Source: Actinosynnema sp042752395 (lineage in GTDB: Bacteria > Actinomycetota > Actinomycetes > Mycobacteriales > Pseudonocardiaceae). From it: DNA of 64,000 bases. Every line of letters starts with the position of its first letter. The first letter of the stretch is position 1. The notes beneath the pieces are model-generated. The model saw only the letters and a program-made list of their open reading frames with translations. It was not told the DNA's origin and made no database searches. Shown piece after piece: positions 46,481-54,109 of this stretch. The stretch is from NCBI RefSeq assembly GCF_042752395.1, contig NZ_JBHYXZ010000030.1, positions 6,559 through 70,558 of the forward strand, in the 5' to 3' direction. The position numbers and the translations under genes were made by a program.

Positions 46481-46960
46481 CCGGTCCTGCATGCACTCCA
46501 GCCAGGACGCGGTGCTGACGACGATCTCGACCGCGGCCGTGTCGGTCACCACCCCGTCCGACACCCAGATCAACGGGCGGTACACGCCCATCGGGACCGA
46601 CGTCGGACCCTGCACGGAGATCCACCCGTTGACCATGACCCCGCCGTCGTCCGGGTCGGGGTGGTTGGAGCCGGGCGGGAGGTGGCTCTGCAGGGCCGTC
46701 CAGCCCGGCGGCAGGTCGCGCATTCCGAAGTCGAGGTCGGTCGACCACTGGCCGGTCACCGCGAAGATCAGGTAGGACCGGTGGACCCCGTCGCCGGAGT
46801 TGTGCAGCACGCACATCCGCTGCGGCAGGTCCCACTTCTCCAGTTGCCAGGTGCGCGCCGTCGCTCCCGCCGACGCGGAGGCCGACGAGCCGAGCAGGGG
46901 CAGCACCAACGCCGTGACCAGGGCGAGCACCGATCCGACGACCCGAGGAGTTGATCTCAC
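46475..46960 (-). CDS. Small secreted protein (DUF5980-like)
   Basis: 161 residues from GTG 46960, which follows GGGAGGATTCA; the upstream in-frame GTG would add residues before the signal peptide. The signal peptide is VRSTPRVVGSVLALVTALVLPLLGSSASASA (1-31). The mature domain of about 130 residues is beta-rich with Trp-rich motifs (TWQLEKWDLPQRMCVLHN, YLIFAVTGQWSTDLDFGMRDLPPGW, SVPMGVYRPLIWVSDGVV) and two Cys that may form a disulfide. It resembles small secreted actinobacterial proteins annotated DUF5980; function unknown. Confidence 0.8.
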   Translation of the reverse strand: MRSTPRVVGSVLALVTALVLPLLGSSASASAGATARTWQLEKWDLPQRMCVLHNSGDGVHRSYLIFAVTGQWSTDLDFGMRDLPPGWTALQSHLPPGSNHPDPDDGGVMVNGWISVQGPTSVPMGVYRPLIWVSDGVVTDTAAVEIVVSTASWLECMQDRG

Positions 46961-47038
46961 TGAATCCTCCCGATCCGGTGGGGGCACCAACCCGGCCGAA
47001 ACTACCGATCGGATCTCAGAGACCACTGAGACGCGGGC

Positions 47039-47917
47039 TCACCCCCGTCGAACGCCCAGCAGCGCGCGCAGTTGCGCGCCGACCCGCCGGCCCGCCAGCC
47101 GGACCGGGGCCACGACGGACGCGCGCACCCAGCGCGCCGGCGCCACGACCACGGCCCGCCACACCCTCCCGAGCAGCCGGCCGACCGGCGCCACCGCCAC
47201 CCGCCAGAGCCAACGGACGGGCGTGACCACCACCGCCCGGAACGCCCGGGCCAGCAGCCGCCACGCCCAGGCCACGGCGTCCCCGATCACCCGACCGACT
47301 GCCCGCAGCGCCCGCCCCACCACACGGAACGCCCACCACAACGCCTCGCCGAACAGCCGCGCCAGCCACCACAACCCCGCGCCGAGCGCGCGCAAACCAC
47401 GCACCACCACGTTGTGCCAGCACCACGCGAGCGGCCGCAGCAGCACGGCCCGCAGGAACCGACCGACCACCGCACCGGCCCGGCGCGACCACCGCCCGAC
47501 CGGCCGCAGCAGCCGACGCAGACCCCGCCCCGCCGGCCTCAGCGCGAACCGCGCCACCGCCCGCAACGCGCGCCGCACGCCGTCGAACACCACGGCGACG
47601 CCGCGACCCACCCACCCGGCCAGCCACCGCACCGCCACCCGGAGCGGCCGCAGCACGAACCGGACCAGCACCCCGCCGCACCACCGCAGCCCGTGGCCGA
47701 CCGGCGTGAACATCCGGTGCCACAGGAACCGGCACACCGCGCGCACGCCGTCCCACACCCACGCCAGCACCACGCCCAACGGGCGCAGCAGGAACCGCCG
47801 CACCGCCCGCCCGGCGACCTTGAGCCCCTCCCACGCCACCCGCACCGGCACCACGACCACCACGGCGACGGCCCGCGCCACCCACACCGCCCACCGCGGC
47901 GGCTGCACCTCGTTCAC
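47039..47917 (-). CDS. Arg/Trp/Val-rich amphipathic repeat protein of unknown function
   Basis: 292 residues, GTG 47917. I do not recognise a named family. The sequence is a string of 11-40-residue units, each beginning [RTA]P[LVA] (RPLGVVLAWVWDGV, TPVGHGLRWCGGVL, RPLRVAVRWLAGWV, RPAGRGLRRLLRPVGRW, TPVRWLWRVAVAPVGRLL, APARWVRASVVAPVRLAG). It is very rich in Arg, Val, Ala and Trp with only a handful of acidic residues. Helical wheels by eye give one basic and one aromatic/hydrophobic face, so surface binding to a membrane, DNA or RNA is conceivable. No signal peptide. It lies 105 bp downstream of the RiPP operon in the same direction, so it may be its last gene or independent. Confidence 0.7.
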   Translation of the reverse strand: MNEVQPPRWAVWVARAVAVVVVVPVRVAWEGLKVAGRAVRRFLLRPLGVVLAWVWDGVRAVCRFLWHRMFTPVGHGLRWCGGVLVRFVLRPLRVAVRWLAGWVGRGVAVVFDGVRRALRAVARFALRPAGRGLRRLLRPVGRWSRRAGAVVGRFLRAVLLRPLAWCWHNVVVRGLRALGAGLWWLARLFGEALWWAFRVVGRALRAVGRVIGDAVAWAWRLLARAFRAVVVTPVRWLWRVAVAPVGRLLGRVWRAVVVAPARWVRASVVAPVRLAGRRVGAQLRALLGVRRG

Positions 47918-48022
47918 CCCACTTGAACGCGGCCCGGCGTCGATCGGTGCCGTTGACGCAGGTCACACCACACACCACCACCGGACGACCACGCTGCGGA
48001 ACCGGGCACCGGCCCGGCGACC

Positions 48023-49615
48023 TCAGGCCGAACCGACCGGCAGCAGGTAGACCAAGGTGTCGTCCACGCCGTCCAACAGGAACACGTCGTGCGCCAGGTC
48101 GTCGTAGAACCCGCCGACCATTCCGAGCGACAGCGACACGCCCGCCGCGACCAGGGCCAGGTTCTGCGCCAGGTGACCGGCCTCGGCGAACCCCAGCCGC
48201 ACCGCCCGCAACCCGTAGTCGCGGCGCAGGTCGCCGATCCGCACGTAGAGCCCGAGCAGCGCGGGTGTGGTCACGAGGTCCACGCCGCCGGTCAGCGCGG
48301 CCCGCGCCCCGAACCAGGACGAGGTCGCCGCCACGTCCGCGACGTCGGGCGCGGGCGCGACCGCGACCAGCCGCCGGTCGCGCTCGTCCACGTCGTACAC
48401 GCCCGGCTCCAGGCCGTCGACCGCCCACGCCACCAACCGCAGCCGCGCCGTGTAGAGCGCGCCGGCGCTGGGGTACGGCCGCCGGCCGTCGGGCAACGCG
48501 CCGTGCGCGGTCCACAGCAGCGCCGCCAGCCGGGCCACGTCCAGCGGACCCCGCACCGCGTCCCCCCGGCCGGTGCGCCGGTCGCGCAACGCCGACCGCA
48601 GCGACGCCGGGGTCTCCGGCGGGTCGGGCAGCCGCACGGTCCGCTGCCACGGCCGCGGCTCGGGCAGCTCGCGCACGGTGCCCTTGCGGGGCACCTGTTC
48701 CTCGGCCTCCGGCCGGTACTTGCTCGCCTCCAGGTAGCGGCGGTCGGGCGCGTCGGCGCCGTCCGCGTGGAACGGCGTCAGGCCGGCCGGGCCGAGCGCG
48801 GTGGCGGCGACCAGCCAGCACAGCGTGCGCTCCTCGTCGGGCCCGATGCCCAACCGGTTGAGCAGCATGTGCAGCTGCGAGGCCCAGACGTCGCGCGGCA
48901 GGTCGGCCCGCACCTGCCGCGACCAGTACGCGACGGCCCCGGTCGGGGCGGAGGCCAGGCGGTCCCACCGGGCGCTCAACGTGGCCGCGCGGTCGGCGTG
49001 CAGGCGGTGCGCGGCCAGGTGGGAGGACATCGTGGGCGCGGTGGCGGGCTCGTGGTGCCGGCGCCAGGACGCGGCCAGGGTGCGCAGCCAGGACGCCGCC
49101 GCCGGGCGGTCCAGGCCGAGCGCGGAGGTCGTGGCCATCACCAGCTCCACCGCGGCGCTGAGCTTGGCCCGGGGTGTGCGGGCCGCGCGCAGCACGGCCA
49201 CCGCGACGTCGGTGCTGCGGCAGAACACCTCCTCGGCGACCGGCAACGCGTCCGGTCCGCCGTAGCGCTCCACCTCCGGCACGTAGGGCACTTCGCGCAC
49301 GTCGCCGTGGGGCAGCCAGTCGCCGTCCGTGCCGAGCGCGGCGTAGAAGCCGTCCGGGTCGAGCGGGGTCTCGGGGTGCCCGGCCGCCGCGACCGCGTGC
49401 CGCACCTGGTCGGCGATCTCCTCGACGTGCCCCTCCGCGTCACGCAGCCGCACGCGCAGGTGCGGCCCGGTCTCCCAGTAGCGGATGAAGAACCAGTCGG
49501 CGATGCGGCCCGCGGTCCGGTGGTCGGCCAGCAGGGGCGCGAGGACGTCGGCGACGAATGCGTCTACGTGCTCGGTCCGCCACGACAGCCGCACGTGCAG
49601 CCCGGTCCAGGTCAC
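48023..49615 (-). CDS. Fusion: thiopeptide-type LanB-C/eliminase-like domain + SagB-type azoline dehydrogenase
   Basis: 530 residues. GTG 49615 overlaps the previous stop (GTGA). Residues 1-270 match the thiopeptide-type bacteriocin biosynthesis domain (TIGR03891-like, the glutamate-elimination or pyridine-synthase fold): TWTGLHVRLSWRTEHVDAF, WFFIRYWETGPHLRVRLRD, and a helical body. Residues about 320-530 are a flavin nitroreductase/SagB domain: RRPYPSAGALYTARLRLVAWAVDGLEPGVYDVD, VRLGFAEAGHLAQNLALVAAGVSLSLG, LDGVDDTLVYLLPVG. The same fusion is known for LazF of the lactazole pathway, where the halves eliminate glutamate from glutamyl-Ser to give dehydroalanine and oxidise thiazolines to thiazoles. 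Last enzyme of the RiPP operon. Confidence 0.9.
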   Translation of the reverse strand: MTWTGLHVRLSWRTEHVDAFVADVLAPLLADHRTAGRIADWFFIRYWETGPHLRVRLRDAEGHVEEIADQVRHAVAAAGHPETPLDPDGFYAALGTDGDWLPHGDVREVPYVPEVERYGGPDALPVAEEVFCRSTDVAVAVLRAARTPRAKLSAAVELVMATTSALGLDRPAAASWLRTLAASWRRHHEPATAPTMSSHLAAHRLHADRAATLSARWDRLASAPTGAVAYWSRQVRADLPRDVWASQLHMLLNRLGIGPDEERTLCWLVAATALGPAGLTPFHADGADAPDRRYLEASKYRPEAEEQVPRKGTVRELPEPRPWQRTVRLPDPPETPASLRSALRDRRTGRGDAVRGPLDVARLAALLWTAHGALPDGRRPYPSAGALYTARLRLVAWAVDGLEPGVYDVDERDRRLVAVAPAPDVADVAATSSWFGARAALTGGVDLVTTPALLGLYVRIGDLRRDYGLRAVRLGFAEAGHLAQNLALVAAGVSLSLGMVGGFYDDLAHDVFLLDGVDDTLVYLLPVGSA

Positions 49616-50853
49616 GGTCGCGCCTCCAGCGGGGTGAGGTCGTAGGTGAAGCCGGTGGCCCGCGGCCGGCCCGCCACGAGCAGGTAGAGCAGCGTGTGCC
49701 CGGCCGGCGCGCCGGCCAGCGCCTCCAGGTGCTCGTCGTGCAGGCTGCGCAGCGGGCGGCAGAACAGACCCGCGCCGGCCGCCGCCTCGCCGACCCGCTG
49801 GGCGACCGCGCCGGCGGCCCGCAGCAGGGCGCGGTACCCGTCGGGTCCCGCCTCGGCGACCGCCGCGGCCGGGTCGCCGGTGAGCACCAGCGCGAGGTTC
49901 GCGCTGCCCACGTCCAGGACGCTCGGCGGGTGCCGGAAGGTGTCGGCGATCCGCGCCATCACGGGACTCGCGCCGGCGTCGCCGTGCCACCCGTCGGGCA
50001 CGCCCTCGACGTTGTGGACCGCCAACCGGTGCCGCAGGTGCCGCAGGCGGGGAACGGCCGCCACGACCGCGTGCAGGGCCGAGGCGGGCAACGGCCTGGG
50101 GTCCGCCGAGAAGCCGCGCGGGCCGTACCCGGAACTGCGCGCAGAGGTGTGCGGAGCCGGGCGACCGGTCTCGCGGTGCGACGACACCACCAGGCCGTCG
50201 CCGTTGATCCCCGCGCGCAGGCCGAGCCTTCGCGCGTGGTCCTCCAACGCCGCCGAGAGGTGGCCGGCTTCCAGTTCCACCAGCACGTCCGCGAACTCGC
50301 CGTACCCGGCCGAGAACCGCTCCGGCCGGCGCACGAGGTCCAGCCGGACGCTCGTGCCCAACCGTTCGGGCACACCGCCGACGAGCGCCCGCCGCACCGG
50401 GTCCAGCGGCCACGACCGGCCGTCCGCGACCAGCGCCACGTCCACCGCGAACGTGGACCGGGCGGACGGGTAGGCGCGGTGGTCGTTGTACGGGTTCCAC
50501 GGCTCCCACCGCTGGGGCGTGGCGACGTCGACGAGCAGGTGCGCCAGCGCCGCCCCGAACGCGCCGTGGCGGGCCAGCTCGCCCAGCGCCACGCCGGGCC
50601 CGAACGGCCGCGGCTCCGGTGTGGGACCGTCGGTGACGAGTCGGCCGGGACCGTGCCGGTAGGCGGCGGCGAGCGCATCGGCGGCGGTCGACCCGGCACC
50701 GGCCGCGACGGCAGGCGCGGCGGCGGTCGGCTCGTCGGCGGCGGTCGGCTCGTCGGCGGCGGTCGGCCCCTCGGCACCGGCGGCGGTCGGCCCCTCGGCG
50801 GTGGGCAGGTCGGCGGTGGGCGGCCCCTCCGCGGGCGTGTCGGCGGTGGTCAC
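49612..50853 (-). CDS. SagB/nitroreductase-like oxidoreductase of the RiPP cluster
   Basis: 413 residues, GTG 50853 overlapping the YcaO stop (GTGA). It begins with a low-complexity stretch of about 55 residues (PTAADEPTAADEPTAAAPAV), encoded by repetitive DNA. The rest has two nitroreductase-like halves: an N-terminal one (YNDHRAYPSARSTFAVDVALV) and a C-terminal one (RGFSADPRPLPASALHAVVAAV, LAVHNVEGVPDGW, ANLALVLTGDP, YRALLRAAGAVAQRVGEAAAGAGLFCRPL, HTLLYLLVAGRPR). SagB-type proteins are FMN azoline dehydrogenases. As the cluster already has a SagB domain in the 48023 gene, this may be a second dehydrogenase with different site preference, or a noncatalytic partner. Flavin-binding residues are not certain by eye. 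Confidence 0.8.
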   Translation of the reverse strand: MTTADTPAEGPPTADLPTAEGPTAAGAEGPTAADEPTAADEPTAAAPAVAAGAGSTAADALAAAYRHGPGRLVTDGPTPEPRPFGPGVALGELARHGAFGAALAHLLVDVATPQRWEPWNPYNDHRAYPSARSTFAVDVALVADGRSWPLDPVRRALVGGVPERLGTSVRLDLVRRPERFSAGYGEFADVLVELEAGHLSAALEDHARRLGLRAGINGDGLVVSSHRETGRPAPHTSARSSGYGPRGFSADPRPLPASALHAVVAAVPRLRHLRHRLAVHNVEGVPDGWHGDAGASPVMARIADTFRHPPSVLDVGSANLALVLTGDPAAAVAEAGPDGYRALLRAAGAVAQRVGEAAAGAGLFCRPLRSLHDEHLEALAGAPAGHTLLYLLVAGRPRATGFTYDLTPLEARP

Positions 50854-52559
50854 GGGAACGGGTGGGGCAGCAGGGGTCCGGTCGGGCGCAACCGCGGGAT
50901 GCCGTGGGTGCGGCGGTCGCGTTCCCCGAACGTCATCGGGATCGTGCCGGGCACGACGACCTTGGCCGTGTGCAGGCCGAGGCGGTCGCGCACGACGGGG
51001 TCGGTCAGGTCCACCGCGATCACCTCCAGGTCCAGCGCGGCCCACGCGGTCACGTAGTGCTCCAGCACCGCGTCCAGGTCGTCCGACGGCACCTCCGGCC
51101 CGCGCATCTCGACCGGGTCGCCCGGCCGCAGGAAGTCGTACCGCCCGACCGCCTCCGGCAGGCCGTTGACCGTGACGTGGTCCTCCATCGTCCGGACCAG
51201 GTCCGGTTCGCGCAGCATCCGCAGCAGCCGTTCCCGGTCGTACTCCCCCGGGTCGGCGTGGGCGCGCTGGGCCGCGGACTCGACGTCCACCGCCACCTCC
51301 ACCACCGCCGACCGCAACGCGCCCTGAGGGTCGAGCCCCGCACCGGCCGCGAAGAACGCCCGCGGCGCGGCCGGGTCGTCGCCGGTGTACCGGGCGAGCG
51401 TCAGCACCGTGGGCACGGCGAGGTCGTTGGTCGCGTCGTAGCACTCCAGCCGATAGCCGAGCTGTGCCAGCCGATCGGCCAGGTGCAGCGCGAGCCCGTC
51501 GCGCGCCACGACGGTGGGCAGCGGCGTGCGCTGGTACCACGCCATGAGGAACGCGTCCCGCTCCGCGACCTCGAACAGCCCGTACAGCACGGCCTCCGTG
51601 AGGCTGTTGCCCGCACCGCACCCGTTGGACGTCTCGTTGACGAACCGCGGTCCGGGCGTGCCGCCCCAGTACACGACGTGCTCCGGCACCGCCACGGTGG
51701 TCCCGCGCGAGTACGACCAGCCGTGCACCCAGCGCGTGCGGACGTCCGGCGCGTAGGGCACGACGTGCGGCGACGGCAGGTCCGGCAGCCCGAGGCGCGT
51801 CGGCTCGACCGCGCGTTCCGGGCCGAGGTCGGCGAAGGACGCCTCCAGCACGGTGGTCACCCGCCGGGGCCGCAGCCCGGCCAGCCGCTCCACCGCCTCG
51901 AACAACGCCACCCGTTCCGACTCGGCGAACGTGCCGGTCCGGCCGAACCCGGCCTGCGTGCCCGCCCCGTCGGTCACGATCCGCGCGCTCACCGCGGGCA
52001 ACGGCAGGTCACCGTAGTGGGACAGCCGGTCGACCGGCCCGTGCCGCTGGTCGAACAACGCGTCACGCACCGCGTCCCCGGCCGTCAACGGGTTCGGCCC
52101 GCGCGCCGTCCCCGGCGACACGGGCGCCGGCTCCCGCGCCACGACCGCCGCGTCGGCGCTGTCGTCGGGCAGCGGCCCGCACACCGGACACCCCTCCGGG
52201 CGCGGCCGCACCCGGTGCTCGGCCACGGTGCCGAGGTCCGCGCGGACCGACAGCACCCGGTCGCGGTACGCCTCCGGGTCGGCCAACACCATCCGCGTCA
52301 CGGCGTCCACCAACGGCCCGTGCGCCGGCGACGGCACGCCACCCACCCGCGTGCCCTCCGCACGACGCGGCACGGCGGTGCCCTGCGCGGCCAGTCGCAC
52401 GTCCTCTGCGCACACCAGGCACACCCCCGGCCCGCCACCGACGACCGGCCCGATCAACGCCACCGGGCCGTCGTACCGGACGGGCAGCACCGCCTCCGCG
52501 CCCGCGCCGACCCGCGCGAGGTCACCGAGCGCGTACGCCGTCAGCTCCACCACGCTCAC
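50850..52559 (-). CDS. YcaO-domain azoline cyclodehydratase
   Basis: 569 residues, GTG 52559 overlapping the upstream stop (GTGA). The N-terminal 140 residues carry CxxC-like pairs (CLVCAED, CPVCGPL), as in the Zn-binding TOMM leader domain. The YcaO domain has the ATP-binding signatures GRTGTFAESERVALFEAVERLAG and NGCGAGNSLTEAVLYGLFEVAERDAFLMAWYQ. It ends in PLLPHPFP, the Pro-rich C terminus that marks azoline-forming YcaO enzymes. It converts Cys (and possibly Ser) of the precursor core to azolines using ATP, guided by the RRE protein encoded just upstream. LazE-like. Confidence 0.95.
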   Translation of the reverse strand: MSVVELTAYALGDLARVGAGAEAVLPVRYDGPVALIGPVVGGGPGVCLVCAEDVRLAAQGTAVPRRAEGTRVGGVPSPAHGPLVDAVTRMVLADPEAYRDRVLSVRADLGTVAEHRVRPRPEGCPVCGPLPDDSADAAVVAREPAPVSPGTARGPNPLTAGDAVRDALFDQRHGPVDRLSHYGDLPLPAVSARIVTDGAGTQAGFGRTGTFAESERVALFEAVERLAGLRPRRVTTVLEASFADLGPERAVEPTRLGLPDLPSPHVVPYAPDVRTRWVHGWSYSRGTTVAVPEHVVYWGGTPGPRFVNETSNGCGAGNSLTEAVLYGLFEVAERDAFLMAWYQRTPLPTVVARDGLALHLADRLAQLGYRLECYDATNDLAVPTVLTLARYTGDDPAAPRAFFAAGAGLDPQGALRSAVVEVAVDVESAAQRAHADPGEYDRERLLRMLREPDLVRTMEDHVTVNGLPEAVGRYDFLRPGDPVEMRGPEVPSDDLDAVLEHYVTAWAALDLEVIAVDLTDPVVRDRLGLHTAKVVVPGTIPMTFGERDRRTHGIPRLRPTGPLLPHPFP

Positions 52560-54109
52560 CGGCCCACCTCCGGCACCGCGAACCCGACCAGCCCCGCCGC
52601 GTGCAGCACCGGCCCCAACGCCACCCGCTTGACCTCGGCCACGCCCGCCAGCTCCCGCAACCGCGCCTGCAACCCCTCCTCCGCCTCACGCACCCCGTAC
52701 GGCCAGTACCAGGCGCGGTCGGTCCACGGCACGTCGGCGACGGTCGGCTCCTCCACCGGGAACGCGCCGCACAGCAGCACCGGCTCCCCCACCCCCGCCT
52801 GCGCCCGGCCGGCCGCCGCCAGGGCCGCGAACGCCACCGCGTCCGCGGCGCTCGCCTCGACGGCCCACGACAGCTCCTCGCCACCCGAGCGCACGACGGC
52901 CCGCACCACCCCGTCGCCGAGCCGGGTCACCTCGACCTCGGCGGGCAGCGCGAACCGCAGCACCACCGCCTTCCACCACCGCCGGGCCGTCGGGTCCGAC
53001 TCCCACTCCCCCGGCTCGACCGGCGTGCCCGGCAGCACCCGCACGGCGGTGCGCAACGCCAAGCCCAACGCGTGCACGGCGTCCGCGCCCACCACCGCGG
53101 TGTCGGGCGCGAGCCGGTGCGCGGCGCGGACCACGGCGTCCAGCCGGGCCGAGTCCCTGGTGGTGCCGTACCCGACCGCGTCGCCGGACGCGGCCAGCTT
53201 CACCGGCACCTGCGGCAGGTCGCCGGTCTCCGGCGCGGGCACGGGTCCGAGTTCGGGGTCGCCCAGCACGTCGGCGGTCCGCCCGCCCGGCGGCGCGGGG
53301 CGCACGGCCGACAGCCACGGGTGGTACTCCGCGCGCAGCGGGTCCAGCCGCGCGACCAGCACCGGCTGGTGCGGCGGCCCGGCCGGCGGCGTGTCGTGCC
53401 ACAGGTCCGCCACCTCGTGCGCCGGGTCGGGCAGCCCGGCGACCGCGCACACCAACCGGTGCGCCGCGGCCGAGCCGACCAGCGCCGCCAGCACCTCCGG
53501 CGGCTCGCCCGCCTGCCCGTCGAGGCGACGGGCCACCGCCTCGGCGTCGGCGAGCACGTCGCCCCGCGCCCCGGGCGCGACCACGAACCCCACGTCCGCG
53601 GCGCACCCGGCGGCGACCACGTGACCGCCGGACACCAGCACCAGGCCCGGCCCCGGCTCGACCGGCCCCACCGCCAACCCGGTGGCCGTCAACGCCCGGT
53701 GCGCGGCGGCGGCCACGGCCCCGGAGCCGACCACCGCCACCGCGTCCGCGCGCATCAGCTCCCACGCCCGCGCGGGCCGGGGCGCGACCGACTCCAGCCA
53801 CCGCGCGACGTGCCCGGGCGGCCCCTGCGCGTCCCACGACGCGGGCACCCGCACCAGCAGGTCGTGCTCGTGCAGCTGGTCGATGACCAGCCGCAACGCC
53901 GCCGCCACCGCGGGCGGCGCCTGGTCGGGCACGGCCAACTGCTCCGGCGGCACGCCGGCGGTCAGCGGTCCGGCCAGTCGCTGCCACACCGTCCACAGCC
54001 CCTTGCCGCCGGCCACGCTGAAGCTCGCCGACCAGCCCCGCACGTGCAGGCCGGTGTCGGTCGGGCTCGCGTGGACGATCGGGCGCAGCCGCAGCAGCTC
54101 GTCACTCAC
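52556..54109 (-). CDS. RRE-containing E1-like partner protein of the YcaO cyclodehydratase
   Basis: 517 residues, GTG 54109 overlapping the LanB stop (GTGA). The N terminus (1-100: LRLRPIVHASPTDTGLHVRGWSASFSVAGGKGLWTVWQRLAGPLT...VIDQLHEHDLLV) has the winged-helix arrangement of a RiPP precursor recognition element. The middle has a Rossmann motif AVAVVGSGAVAAAAHRAL typical of E1/ThiF-like scaffolds but no catalytic Cys/ATP motif. The C-terminal half is an ocin-ThiF-like or TOMM-docking region (GDAVGYGTTRDSARLDAVVRAAHRL). This corresponds to LazD/TclI-type proteins that bind the leader peptide and activate YcaO. Confidence 0.85.
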   Translation of the reverse strand: MSDELLRLRPIVHASPTDTGLHVRGWSASFSVAGGKGLWTVWQRLAGPLTAGVPPEQLAVPDQAPPAVAAALRLVIDQLHEHDLLVRVPASWDAQGPPGHVARWLESVAPRPARAWELMRADAVAVVGSGAVAAAAHRALTATGLAVGPVEPGPGLVLVSGGHVVAAGCAADVGFVVAPGARGDVLADAEAVARRLDGQAGEPPEVLAALVGSAAAHRLVCAVAGLPDPAHEVADLWHDTPPAGPPHQPVLVARLDPLRAEYHPWLSAVRPAPPGGRTADVLGDPELGPVPAPETGDLPQVPVKLAASGDAVGYGTTRDSARLDAVVRAAHRLAPDTAVVGADAVHALGLALRTAVRVLPGTPVEPGEWESDPTARRWWKAVVLRFALPAEVEVTRLGDGVVRAVVRSGGEELSWAVEASAADAVAFAALAAAGRAQAGVGEPVLLCGAFPVEEPTVADVPWTDRAWYWPYGVREAEEGLQARLRELAGVAEVKRVALGPVLHAAGLVGFAVPEVGR

